Below are positions 11,524 through 23,449 of a stretch of 64,000 bases of DNA, one piece after another. The stretch is from positions 2,304,994-2,368,993 of the forward strand of contig NC_049995.1 of the NCBI RefSeq assembly GCF_000003815.2, written 5' to 3'. Position 1 is the stretch's first letter; each line of letters begins with the position of its first letter. The position numbers and the translations under genes were made by a program. This DNA comes from Branchiostoma floridae (lineage: Eukaryota > Chordata > Leptocardii > Amphioxiformes > Branchiostomatidae). The notes beneath the pieces are model-generated. The model was not told the origin of the DNA. It saw only the letters and a program-made list of their open reading frames with translations, and did not search any database.

Positions 11524-14500
11524 CTAGGTACGTCCTGTAAATCAAAGAAAGCAAGAAAATAAGAAAAATTTTCTACAATTGAAATTTATAGAGGATATTC
11601 AACTTCACCGTTTAGACATATCATATATATCATATCATGTATATATATTATTTAGAAAGATGTCGATAAATGGTGCTTTTGAGTGAAGTACCTGAAGCCA
11701 CCTGGCAGAAGATGTATTCTCTGTTGTTGCATTTCAGATCATACCAATGTCCCCAACCGGAATAGCTGGAGAAAGCAACGCAGTTTTCATCCCCGTCTTT
11801 GTTATCTGGGTTTCCCCCAGTCCACGAGTTGTACCTTCCAAGCACAGACCCGTCCACCCACTCAAATAGTCCCTCCGAGCGCTGATCGTGCAGGCCGATC
11901 CAGTAAAAGCTCCCTTTGTTTCGCTCTAAGGAGACCAGGAACTTGTTAGTCTCAGCGTCTCGGGGCATGGCGAGGGTACCGCCATCTCTGCGACAGGTCT
12001 CGGTCGCTTCGTTGAAGGTCCCGCCGGATTTATATTCGTTGAACGCTTTATAGCAGGTTTCACGCCACTTGGTATAACCTTCGGGGCAGGACGCTAGAAA
12101 AAAAAATTGGCATTTAAAGGATGTAAGATTATAATCAAGTAAGTGGTAAGAAAATATATTGCGCAAAAGGTCAGAGGTTTGCTTAGAAACTGTTATGGAT
12201 GCCTCACCTCGTTCAGCTGGTCCTGGACACTGAAACGAGTTTCCTGGCAGACCAGGCGGCCCTGGAGGTCCGGGTGGCCCAAAAGACACAGGGCCAGCCG
12301 GTCCCTTTTCTCCTGGAGGACCAGGAGGCCCGACAGACGCAGGACCAGCAGGCCCCATGGCTCCCTTTTCTCCTGGAGGACCAGGAGGCCCGAGAGACGC
12401 AGGACCAGCAGGCCCCATGGCGCCCTTTTCTCCTGGAGGACCAGGAGGCCCGAGAGACGCAGGACCAGCCGGCCCCATGGCTCCCTTTTCTCCTGGAGGT
12501 CCAGGAGGCCCAACAGACACAGGACCAGCCGGCCCCATGGCTCCCTTTTCTCCTGGAGGTCCAGGAGGCCCGACAGACACAGGACCAGCCGGCCCCATGG
12601 CTCCCTTTTCTCCTGGAGGTCCAGCTGGCCCTATGCCTCCCTTTTCTCCCGGAGGTCCAGCTGGCCCCGTGGGCCCTTTTTCTCCAGGAGGGCCAGTTAG
12701 TCCCGTGAGCCCAGGAGGGCCAGCCGGGCCCATGGATCCAGTATGGTCCCGAGGTCGAAGAGACTGGCAAAAGGTCCAAGTGACTGATAAAAACGAGAAT
12801 AAGATTGAGTAACAGCAAAGTACGAAAGTTCACAGTGAGCATATTTAGGAAAACGAACGATTTGTTGAAAACGAGGTATTTCTGGTACAGTAGAAGCCAG
12901 TTCATTGCACAACGGATTAATGGACACGTCTGTTTACTGCACAGAATCCCCAAATCTCAAACTAGCCTGGTATCCAGCCATATTATAGCTCCCGAGTCTC
13001 GTCTGTCTCACATATTTATGGAGAGGGCAGAAGAGACTCGGGAGCTATAATATGGCTGGATACCAAACTAATCCCAAACAAGTGTTGTCCAGTTGGATAA
13101 CTTCGCATCATTGCAACAGCCGGATAATTGCATAAAATTGGCAAATAGGCCCGTCAATTAAGCGACTTCTACTGTATCAGTAAACAAGGTTTAGGAATTG
13201 GCTATCCATTATATAAAGACATTACGTACTTACCTTCCAGATCAGTTTGTGGATGTAACCGCAGTTCCGTCCGGAGCTTGGCAATCTCTTTTGACAGTTT
13301 GGCCATATCCTCAGAATTACTGATGACTTTAACTGTATTGAAAATGCAATGGAGGTGGTAAGATGTGTAACTAGAGGTCGACTTGCCCAAACTTATGTAA
13401 TTTATTCCCAAGAATTAGTTACTTTGCTGGTTACTTTGATTGATTCGTAAATCGTGACCAAAGCTGGCCCAGATTCCAAAATAGGAAAAACAGAATCTCT
13501 GCTGCATTACCTTGTCCTTGGAAATCAAGATATAGCCTCTTAATCTATACAATTTAACTACATAATATACTTGTTACCAAACATATACATGCTATAACCT
13601 TCTTGACAAAAGTAATGGTACTCAAAGAAAATTACAAATTACTATGATGAATACTCCGACAAGAGCTTTAATCTAATAAAACTATTGAAGTCACCACTTC
13701 TAATTTGAAGGAAGGATAAAAGGGCCTGATCTCTTAGCAAAGTTTTGGCTCAGATTATTTTTTGACGTCTTAGAAAACGGGACAAAATGGAAAGCCCGAC
13801 AAAAAGAACGACTGAAAAACGTCAAATAACAACCGAAGCCGAATCTCTGCTTGGAGAGTAGAACGGGCCTACTGTACCTGTCAGAAATGACAGCGTGATG
13901 GCGACTACCAGGCAGAACACAAACCCAGCGGTGTGCAACAGCTTTTTGAGGAGGTTGCGGAGTTCTGTCTTGCAGTTACCGTCCGTAATGGAATCGTACG
14001 TTGCATCTGTGGTAACATCAGATAAATTATGCCTTTTCGAAAATGTTTGAAGATTGGGGTTTGTTCAGTCGTACATTCACTGTTGACTATGAATCAACAT
14101 TACTTAGTTATTACCTTAGGCCATGGGATAAATGAATGTCATGTCTTCGTAGTTCTTAAAGATAAAAGAAGTCTGGTGTCCAGGGTAGTGTGGTCAAATG
14201 TCAGTATATGTATCAGAGTATCAGACAAACTGTAAATATATCGAAATGCCTTTTTTTCTTCAAATTTACGGGTAAATTAATCTGAAAAAGCTTGTGTGGT
14301 CCTACCTACCATGAGAGCCAGTCAGGACCGGGTAGCTAGCGAGTTTTGCTCGGGGAGCCAAGGCAGTCAGCCCGCCTATCTCACATAAGCGCTCCGGGGA
14401 GTTTAAGCCTGAAGGAGTTATCCCTACCCTTGGATAAGGGCGGTTGGACCTCATCAGGCTTAAACTCCCCGGGGCGCTAATAGGAGATCGGGCGGGCCTG

Positions 14501-16477
14501 ACTGTCTTGGGCCACCGAATAAACTGTCCTAGCTGTCCGATCCTGGCTGGCTCCCAGGGTATGTCCTACCATGAAAACCAGACTTTTACCCAGGGCCGAC
14601 AGAGAATTTGTTCGGCAGCCAGGGGCAGATTTTCACCAGGCCGCTTAATAAGGCCCCCCCGGTCCGGGCTGCTGAATTCTCACCCTGGACGCCTGCCCCG
14701 ATTTCACGAGCAAGAACATTTTATCGTTGGTCTTGGAAATCCCTCCTGCCACTCACATCCAGCTCAGGGCCCTCATAAGCTGATGCGCCCCTCTACCTCT
14801 CCCGGGTGAGGATACTGTGCCACCGTNNNNNNNNNNNNNNNNNNNNNNNNNNNNNNNNNNNNNNNNNNNNNNNNNNNNNNNNNNNNNNNNNNNNNNNNNN
14901 NNNNNNNNNNNNNNNNNNNNNNNNNNTCAGCCCGCCGATCTCCTATAAGCACTCGAGGGAGTCTAAGCCCGAAGGAGGCCCACCTGCCCTCTTGTCCTGG
15001 AAAGGGTAGCAATAACTCCTTCAGGCTTAAACTCCCCGGAGCGCTAATATGAGATCGGCGGCTGACTGCCTTGGATCCCCGAACAAAACTCGCTAGCTAC
15101 CCGGTCCTGGGCTGGCCCCCAGGGTAACAAATTGTCTCCTGCATGACTGCTCCCCGTTGTGCTTCTCTAATAAGGTCCTCGGGAAAACCTGCCTTGGCTG
15201 CTGGACAAATTCTCTGACGGTCCTGGCTGTAAGTGTGGGTTCCTGGAAACCAGCTCGAAGAAGCTTCACAAAGAAGAGTTTACTGATCCCCTGCCTAACG
15301 CGCGCCCTCCCTCAACTATACACCGGTCCCACTACCACCTGGCCCCACTTACGCCGGCCCCCGACTATCGCTTGCTTCTCGATTAGCGTGGCCAATTTTA
15401 CCCCTCTGCCGGCTTAAGTCCTTCCCCAGCTTATGTTACTGTCTTGCCACGAAGGAATCTGCTTGGAGATTACTTCTCGATAGTTGAGGCAAGTTGGTTC
15501 GCCGGGCCGGCGGGTGTTGGGCGGCGGGTATTCCGTGCGCGTGTGTGGTGGGGATCGGTAAACATTGCGCTCCTCGTAGGAGTCTGCGTTTTCCCAGGGT
15601 GGGTAGGACCAAAGAAACTTTTCCAGATTATTTTACCCGTGAATTTTATTATTGCTTCCCGATAAATTCTCTGCCGCCATTGGCCCAGTAGTAAAAGTCT
15701 GGTTTTCATGTGAGTGTTGTCAGACAAACAACAAATTTATCAAAAGGCCATTCTTTCAAATTCACACTTAGAATAATCCGAAAAAGCTTCTAAAAGTGAT
15801 CACATGTCAATTCATGCATCAGACAAAATGCAAATTTATCGATATGTTTGTTTTGGAACTATAGTTCATCTTAATTCGTAGGGCAGCCTTTATCCGTTCT
15901 TTTTAAGAACAATGTATTTAGGGCACATTAATCCGACAGATTGTGGTTTCAAACTGCAATATTTTGAAAATATTGCATTTTAAAACTGCCATCCATCAGC
16001 TTGATATCCTTTAATACCATATTTAGCAACACAACGCATATAGGTTACCCCACGGATAAAGGTGAACTAACGTTATATCTTTTTGAAATCAGACTTGGTC
16101 ACAAAATTCACAGCATAACTGAATGAAATGGAATAAACCAACAGACCGACGACTAAAATGTACCAGTGTGGGGACATATTGGAGATGGAAATTGTCGGTC
16201 AAAATGAACATAAAACTAGCTAACAAACAATCAAAGATAAACAAAACTCTTGACGGACAGTTTTAGCAACCCCCCTTTAACAGTCTCTGTAAAGAATATT
16301 TGCTTACCATGTGAAAACATGATCATTTAACCATCAAACCACCGTATAGGAATTCAAATTTGCTGATCATGACATTTAAAGAATAAAGAAGAACAACGCG
16401 AAAAAAAAACAAAAAAAAAAACATAAAAACTTGTTACCTCCAGTGTTGGCTTGGGACTGCTGATTCCCTTCCGACAT
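11524..16477 (-). CDS. Lectin B: collagenous C-type lectin lacking exon 2
   Basis: Predicted 418 residues. Exons (high to low): 16438-16477, 13878-14006, 13234-13332, 12208-12783, 11692-12093, 11524-11534. No homologue of exon 2 (the TTPQQQ exon) is visible between exon 1 and exon 3. Since all exons are phase 1, joining exon 1 to exon 3 keeps the frame. Order: short cytoplasmic tail, membrane span ([15 protein letters not shown]) at about 37-56, neck with a Leu/Lys heptad-like pattern ([19 protein letters not shown]), collagen-like region at about 90-281 with six GP(V/A)S(V/L/F)G breaks and a cysteine at its end, then the lectin domain at about 282-415. The sugar motif position reads NPD rather than QPD; WYD is kept. 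Intron 1 holds a 1.4-kb TIR element with an assembly gap, so a missed exon 2 in that gap cannot be fully excluded, although the element explains the gap. Confidence 0.84.
12888..13174. mobile_element. TA-flanked pogo/mariner-like MITE with a nested MITE
   Basis: Ends CAGTAGAAGCC and GCGACTTCTACTG are inverted repeats, each flanked by TA. A second copy is at 21938-22104. This copy is interrupted by the hairpin element at 12968-13065. It lies in intron 4 of lectin B. Confidence 0.7.
12968..13065. mobile_element. ~98-bp palindromic MITE
   Basis: TGGTATCCAGCC ... GGCTGGATACCA with arms continuing through TATTATAGCTCCCGAGTCTC and its complement, so nearly the entire element folds back on itself. 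Relatives are at 58305-58398 and, degraded, about 38593-38696. Confidence 0.8.
14311..15710. mobile_element. 1.4-kb foldback TIR element in lectin B intron 1
   Basis: The left end CATGAGAGCCAG, an internal copy CATGAAAACCAG at about 14570 and the right end CTGGTTTTCATG form inverted repeats; the pair at 14570/15710 extends through ACTTTTAC and a GCMGAGAATTT block. Inside are two foldbacks of about 200 bp (14328-14554 and 14925-15120, cut by the N gap 14827-14926) with arms such as GTTTAAGCCTGAAGGAG and its complement. The G+C-rich composition differs from the AT-rich intron. No transposase frame is visible. Confidence 0.65.
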
Positions 16478-16479
16478 GA

Positions 16480-17260
16480 TGGCGATTTTCAGCTTGAGTC
16501 TGGACAGCAGAAACACGTCCTACACCGGGCAAGACGCTCGTCTATTTGCTTCGAGAGCCGGTCCAATATGTGTTTTCGTTCAACCAAAGCTACAATTCTA
16601 CGGACCACAAAAGATTAAAGTTTACTTTCTTCAATCGTCACACTTTGAACATTCGAGACATATCATATAGAAACTTAATAACTTCGCCTGTCACGAGGGC
16701 CGATCAATTTGTATCTTTGATCAACCTAAGATTAAAGTGTACTACAAAAGATTAAAGTTTACAGTCTTCAATCGTCACACTTTGAACATTCGAGACATAT
16801 CATATAAAAACTAAATAACTCCGCCTGTCACGAGGGCCGATCAATTTGTATCTTTGATCAACCTATAGCTAAGATTAAAGTTTACTACAAAAGATTAAAG
16901 TTAACAGTGTTTGATTGTCTTCAATCGTCATACTTTGAACAGTCGAGACATATCATATAAAAAAACTTAATAATTATCCTCTCAATTTAAGTCTGTCACG
17001 AGGGCCAAACCAATTTGTATCTTTGATCAACCAAACATTAAAGTTAATTATAAATGATGAAAGTTTACAGTATTTGATCTTCTTCAATCGTCACTTTTCA
17101 CTGCCGAAACGTACAGGATTAAAGCTGTCAATATAGGATTGTCTAAAACGCTACACTTTGAAGAATGGAGACATATCATGCAACAGCTTAACATCATTTG
17201 ATATTGAAATATACGTAAAAAGAACGTTGTTTATTTACTTACACAGGGGCTGTAGCGTTT
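16480..17260 (-). promoter_or_regulatory. Upstream repeat region of lectin B
   Basis: About four units of the lectin upstream repeat; their starts (CGTCACACTTTGAAC or close) are at 16636, 16773 and 16926, so the spacing is about 137-153 bp, with a diverged unit near 17090. Together with 17580-17950 it makes up the shared upstream region of the head-to-head genes B and C. Confidence 0.5.
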
Positions 17261-17280
17261 ATAAAATAATATAAATTATA

Positions 17281-17287
17281 TAACGTT

Positions 17288-17363
<76 letters not shown>

Positions 17364-17560
17364 ATATGTGTATGTGTGTGTGTGTGTGTATGTGTATGTA
17401 TATACATACACATANNNNNNNNNNNNNNNNNNNNNNNNNNNNNNNNNNNNNNNNNNNNNNNNNNNNNNNNNNNNNNNNNNNNNNNNNNNNNNNNNNNNNN
17501 NNNNNNNNNNNNNNACGCACACACAAATATGTATAACATATGATATACCATTTACCAAGG
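17281..17560. repeat. CA/TA/TG microsatellite at the B/C symmetry axis
   Basis: (CA)n, then (TA)n, then (TG)n with an assembly gap at 17415-17514. The tract is itself nearly palindromic and lies midway between the inverted lectin genes B and C. Confidence 0.85.
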
Positions 17561-17579
17561 CCACACTGGCTTCATTAGA

Positions 17580-17955
17580 CATTTTGTAGTAAACTTTAAT
17601 CTTTGGTCGATCAGTTCGGCTCCCGTGATAGGCTAAGATAAACAGGCGGAGTTATAAGTTTGTATATGATATGTCTCGACTCTTCAAAGTGTTACGATTA
17701 AAGACAGTAAACTGTAAACTTTTCTGGTCTATAACTTTGCTTGATCAAAGATACAAATTGGTTCGGCTCTCGTGACAGGCTTAAGTGGAAAAGCGGAGTT
17801 TTAAAGTTTTTCGATATGTCTCGACTGTTCAAAGTCTGGCGATTATATATGATTAAAGACAGAAAACAATAATCGTTTGTAGTCTGTACCTTTAGTTGAT
17901 CAAAAATACATATTGGACCGGTTCTCGTGGCAAATAGACGAGCGTCCTTTCCGGT
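17580..17955 (+). promoter_or_regulatory. Upstream repeat region of lectin C
   Basis: About three inverted copies of the same ~140-bp unit (for example GGTTCGGCTCTCGTGACAGG at 17760, then GTCTCGACTGTTCAAAG). They mirror the units upstream of lectin B and end just before the lectin C start. Confidence 0.5.
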
Positions 17956-18001
17956 GTAGGACGTGTTTCTGCTGTCCAGTCTCAAGCTGAAAATCGCCAA
18001 C

Positions 18002-21000
18002 ATGTCGGAAGGGAATCAGCAGTCCCAAGCCAACACTGGAGGTAGCAAGTTTTTATTGTTTTTTTTTCGGCTGTTCTTTTCTTTTTTTCGACAAAAGAAA
18101 GCAATTCCGTCCTATTCTTTTTGCTTAGATGATCATGTTTTCATGTTTGAAGTCTTATTTCACATGGCAAGCAAATATTCTTTACATAGACTATTAAAGG
18201 CGGGTAGCTAAAACTATCCGTCAACAGTTTTGTTTATCTTTGATTGTTAGCTTTATGTTAATCTTGGTCGACAATTTCCATCTCTAATGTACCTACATAA
18301 TTTTAATTATTACTAATTATAACTTTTAACACTAGTACAGTTTAGTCACCGGTTGGTTGGTTGGTTCATTCTGCAGTGACGACAAAATGGCCAACTGAGT
18401 TATGCTGTAAATTTCATGACAAAGCCTGATTCTTAAAAAAAATATGCTAAAATCGTCCTGACAGGAAAAGAGGTGGAGAAAATTTGACTTACATGGTCGT
18501 TTTCAAACTTGCCCAAGCCGTTTTGACTCTTTTTCATATTATTGATATACGCAACTCTTTTATCAGTGCTCTCAATGTAGATACACGATGTAAACGTTAA
18601 CTAACGACAACCGGTTTGTACGTACATGTATAATGACAACCACAGACAAAACTGTACAACAAAAACTCTGTGATTTCGTATACACATGTTTTAAGAAAAG
18701 GGAAGAGACATGTAAACGTTACATATAGTGATAGCATAGCTCAAGATGTATTGTTTATTCAACTGTAATACTACATGTGCTTAGTCTTTAGTATCCCATC
18801 ATGGGATTTGCTGCATTTAGCCCACATGGGCAGGAACATGCAAATAAAGATCATCATTATTTCACCTATGAAACTAGACTTTGGGACCACTTTTAGAATC
18901 TTACTTGAATTATTTTACATGTGAATTTGAAAAGATATCAATATTTCTTCCAGGCACCACGCCCCAGCAGCAGCCCCAGACATATTGGAGGTCACTTGCG
19001 GACGCCACTGCCAACATACCCAACCCTCTGTACGTCTCAAGAGCAGGTAAAACATCATTTTTTTAAAGAATTCTAGAAAGGGATTTGGAATTTCAGATAT
19101 TCTTTTGCGTTCTCATTGTTCTGCAATCTAATAGGAAAACTACTAAGTATTTTTTAGGCTTTTTGGCTTGGCTGTCATTGAGCAATGATTCACTGTGACG
19201 TCACTTCATATGATCTGTTTTCGTTCCTTCATCTATTTCCGATAAAAGGGTGTATACTAGTCAGGTATATGCCACAGTAGCTTAAGATATCGGTATTTCT
19301 ACCCTACTTTTATAACACACGCGGTACGGTTTCAAATAATAGTAATTACGTGCCCCAATGATATTCCCTACAGAGCCGCGCCTTGGCTAATACTGTAAAT
19401 GCAGAAATGTTCGCGGTAGTTTTATGTTCGCGGTTTTCGAGGTAGCCACTTTACTGCGAACTTAAAACCACCGCGAACATTTTTCCATTATAGTATGTGA
19501 CTACAGTCTACGGTGCTACCGCAAACTTAAAACCACCGCGATAGTCCATTTTCCCGCTACCGTGAAAGTGATCCCCGCGAACCTAATTCCTATAGCCCTC
19601 TCCTTTCTTCATCATTACACAATACTGTCANNNNNNNNNNNNNNNNNNNNNNNNNNNNNNNNNNNNNNNNNNNNNNNNNNNNNNNNNNNNNNNNNNNNNN
19701 NNNNNNNNNNNNNNNNNNNNNNNNNNNNNNNNNNNNNNNNNNNNNNNNNNNNNNNNNNNNNNNNNNNNNNNNNNNNNNNNNNNNNNNNNNNNNNNNNNNN
19801 NNNNNNNNNNNNNNNNNNNNNNNNNNNNNNNNNNNNNNNNNNNNNNNNNNNNNNNNNNNNNNNNNNNNNNNNNNNNNNNNNNNNNNNNNNNNNNNNNNNN
19901 NNNNNNNNNNNNNNNNNNNNNNNNNNNNNNNNNNNNNNNNNNNNNNNNNNNNNNNNNNNNNNNNNNNNNNNNNNNNNNNNNNNNNNNNNNNNNNNNNNNN
20001 NNNNNNNNNNNNNNNNNNNNNNNNNNNNNNNNNNNNNNNNNNNNNNNNNNNNNNNNNNNNNNNNNNNNNNNNNNNNNNNNNNNNNNNNNNNNNNNNNNNN
20101 NNNNNNNNNNNNNNNNNNNNNNNNNNNNNNNNNNNNNNNNNNNNNNNNNNNNNNNNNNNNNNNNNNNNNNNNNNNNNNNNNNNNNNNNNNNNNNNNNNNN
20201 NNNNNNNNCATTCGTCATAATCATCTGTCATTTTCTGGGTACAATTAGTTACAACAATTTTCATCAATCAATGACTGTTTTTGAAAAGGTACAGTACATA
20301 CCTTCCAAATTTTCGATGTCTACCATCATCGGTACATGATGTATTGGTAGACATCGAAAATTTGGGAGGTATGTCCTGTACCTTTTCAAAAACAGTCATT
20401 GATTGATGAAAATTGTTGTAACTGTTTGCATACGTGACTGATGAACCTCTTCAATGAGTACAATTAATTTCGCCAAGAAGGTTATAGAATTCATATTTGG
20501 TAACATGTATATGCGGTTAAGAGTACACTCGTCGGCCTTTAGTTACGCACCTTACGACCTCAATTGTATTTTCAATACAGTTAAAATCATCAGTCTGTCT
20601 CAGGATATGGCTAAAGAGAATGCCAAACTGTCTAGAGAGATTGACAAGCTCAGGACGGAACTGCAGTTACCTTCACAAACTGATCTGGAAGGTAAGTACG
20701 TAATGTCCTTATATAATGGATTCCCAATTTCTGCTTTGAATAAACACGAAAATACCTCATTTTCAACAAATCGTTCCTTTCATTAAATATGCTCACTGTA
20801 TACAAACGTGCTTTTCTGTTACTCATTTTGGTTGGATAAATCTGGCATGATTGTAAAAAACAATCCGACTCTCGTTTTCATCAGAGTCTCTTGGACCTCG
20901 GGACCAACCTGGAGGCATNNNNNNNNNNNNNNNNNNNNNNNNNNNNNNNNNNNNNNNNNNNNNNNNNNNNNNNNNNNNNNNNNNNNNNNNNNNNNNNNNN

Positions 21001-22237
21001 NNNNNNNNNNNNNNNNNNNNNNNNNNNNNNNNNNNNNNNNNNNNNNNNNNNNNNNNNNNNNNNNNNNNNNNNNNNNNNNNNNNNNNNNNNNNNNNNNNNN
21101 NNNNNNNNNNNNNNNNNNNNNNNNNNNNNNNNNNNNNNNNNNNNNNNNNNNNNNNNNNNNNNNNNNNNNNNNNNNNNNNNNNNNNNNNNNNNNNNNNNNN
21201 NNNNNNNNNNNNNNNNNNNNNNNNNNNNNNNNNNNNNNNNNNNNNNNNNNNNNNNNNNNNNNNNNNNNNNNNNNNNNNNNNTGCACTTTCTGAGCCTCTG
21301 ACCTTTTGCGCAATATATTGTCTTACTTCTTACATGATTGTAATCCTACGACCTTTTCTAGCGTCCTGCCCCGAAGGTTATACCATGTGGCGTGAAACCT
21401 GCTACAAAGCGTTCAACGAATATAAATTCATGGTGTCGACCCGGTTCAGCGAAGCGACCGAGACCTGTCGCAAAGATGGCGGTACCCTCGCCATGCCCCG
21501 AGACGCTGAGACTAACAAGTTCCTAGTCTCCTTGGAGCGAAACAAAGGGAGCTTTTACTGGATCGGCCTGCACGATCAGCGCTCGGAGGGAAAGTTTGAG
21601 TGGGTGGACGGGTCTGCGCTTGGAAAGTACAGCTCGTGGACTGTGGAACAACCAGACAGCAGATACGGGGATGAAGACTGCGTTGCTTTCTCCAGCCATT
21701 CCGGTCGGGGGCATTGGTATGCCTTGAAATGCCACTACAGATCATACATCTTCTGCCAGGTGGCTCCAGGTACTTCACTCAAAAGGCACCATTTATCTAG
21801 TCTCCAAGCAGNNNNNNNNNNNNNNNNNNNNNNNNNNNNNNNNNNNNNNNNNNNNNNNNNNNNNNNNNNNNNNNNNNNNNNNNNNNNNNNNNNNNNNNNN
21901 NNNNNNNNNNNTTGTTCTAAATGATATATATGTAATACAGTAGAAGCCGCTTTATTGCACAGCCTATTTGCCAGCTTATTTTGTGCCATTATCCGGCTGG
22001 CGCGATAATGCGAAGTTATCTGAGGTGGACCGCACTGGTTTGGGATTCCGTGAAGCTAAAAGAAGTGTGCGTTAATCTGTTGTGCAATTAATTGGCTTCT
22101 ACTGTATGGGATTATATAAAATATGTCTAAAGGATAACACAGCTGAATATATATTCTCTTTACAATCTAATTATAGAAAGTTATTCTCATTTTCCTTCAT
22201 TCATTGATTTACAGGACGTATCTACGAGCTCTCATGA
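18002..22237 (+). CDS. Lectin C: collagenous C-type lectin (interrupted by assembly gaps)
   Basis: Visible exons: 18002-18041, 18954-19046, 20581-20691, 20885 to at least 20918, 21362-21769, 22215-22237. Exon 3 (membrane span) must lie in the 578-bp gap at 19631-20208, and most of the collagen exon in the gap at 20919-21281, so total length is unknown. N-terminus [13 protein letters not shown] and the exon 2 peptide match A and D. The neck exon carries a longer Lys/Leu-rich helix (MAKENAKLSREIDKLRTEL). The lectin domain has WIGL, QPD and six cysteines, but the WND-equivalent reads WYA where A, B and D have WYD: a calcium-ligand aspartate appears lost. The C-terminus reads GRIYELS, then TGA. 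The domain is closest by eye to that of lectin A. Confidence 0.82.
19393..19630. mobile_element. CTGTAAAT-type MITE, truncated by gap
   Basis: Starts TA-CTGTAAATGCAG and contains several GTTCGCGGT / ACCGCGAAC motifs like those in 7718-7801 and 26481-26657. The right end is lost in the N run. It lies in intron 2 of lectin C. Confidence 0.6.
20247..20423. repeat. 177-bp near-perfect inverted repeat in lectin C intron 3
   Basis: Arms of about 78 bp (20247-20324 and 20346-20423) with a loop of about 21 bp. Pairing is nearly complete (for example AGTTACAACAATTTTCATCA against its complement). It lies 40 bp after the assembly gap at 19631-20208. Confidence 0.85.
21938..22104. mobile_element. TA-flanked pogo/mariner-like MITE, uninterrupted copy
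   Basis: TA-CAGTAGAAGCC ... GGCTTCTACTG-TA, 167 bp, in intron 6 of lectin C. Same family as 12888-13174. Confidence 0.75.
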
Positions 22238-23069
22238 GACGATTTGCAGATCGCGCGCTGCCGTCTTCTGATTTTTCTTAGAAAACAGAAAGAATAGGAA
22301 ACTGAAGTTTTAAATTATTAGTCTGTTAAATGATATTCTAATACACATGTTAGCAATTGACGAGTTTCGTGTAAAATGTGATTATGTCACTCACACACTA
22401 GAGCTTGTGAGTTTTCTTCAAATTTTTCGATGTTTTTTTTTCTGTTTTTCATTTGATTTTTTTTCTTACATTTGCTCAGATGTTCCATTTAAGAACAATG
22501 AATAGTATGTAATTTAATTAAGGCTAATGGTTGTAAATTTAATGATGGCTATTTTCTGAATATATATATATATATATATATAAACAGGACAGCTTTGCTT
22601 GTCACATAACCTGTTCAATGGGATTGCAAAATGCAGTTTTATGTCCTGTCAAATATATTTAACTTTGTATGAGTTGATCTTGTAAAACTTTTATTCCAGG
22701 GAAATGCCAGACCCTGGATCTATAAAAAGATATACTAGTAACAGAAAACATTAGTAAGGTTTACTATGGTCTGGACTTGAGTGACAGTCGACAAAAAATA
22801 GTTGTGGCATGAGAGCTAAAAACAGACGATTGGACATTCAATGATTATTTTGAGCTTTACAATGTGGTTTGCTGGAGATTTAGAAGTGATAGAGTAGAAG
22901 CTTAAGCGCCGTCTGCCATGTTATTTGTTTTAACCAGTTATTTGTCAACCTGTATTTGTTGTGACCAGCTCTAGGCTATACTATTATAGAACAAATACTG
23001 TTGTAGTGTCTAACAGGAAGAACAACTCACTTTTATTTTCGAGTGTGTAACTCAAGTCTCAAGTTGTTA

Positions 23070-23402
23070 ATTAATGAATGAAGACCTTTATTGCACATTT
23101 TTGCCACACCGGGCTAAGTGCAGGTCACAACAAGACATGTTGAAAAGATACAGTTCACAGATACAAAATGAGACTATTGCTGGATAAATTCAACTTCTCC
23201 TCGCTTTTCTGTTATAGTGGAGATAAAAGAGCAGATATGTTTTATAATAATAAGGGACTGGACAAATTTGGCCACTATAGACAGGTGGCCTCTGTATAGA
23301 GGTGGCAACTTGTAGATAAAATACCCAAGGGACCGACAAAAAGTGGCCACTATGGACAGGTGGCCCCTCTGTAGAGGTGGCCCCTAATACAGGTTTGACT
23401 GT
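23070..23402 (-). mobile_element. LINE 3' tail fragment and a MITE fragment
   Basis: On the minus strand, about 23170-23070 ends GCAATAAAGGTCTTCATTCA followed by short ATT-rich units, a form typical of CR1/L2-like LINE tails. Next to it, 23260-23402 contains repeated 'gtggcc(a/c)c' and 'caggtggcc' motifs and ends CAGGTTTGACTG-TA, like a pogo-type TIR. Both lie between lectin C and lectin D. Confidence 0.4.
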
Positions 23403-23449
23403 ATATAGTGTCTTAAATAATCCTCTAGTCTTCTTTACGTTTCGGTAGC

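Noticed and set aside
12143-12953. Arg/Trp/Ser-rich frames on both strands over the lectin B collagen exon
   Set aside because: Out-of-frame readings of the 60-bp repeat.
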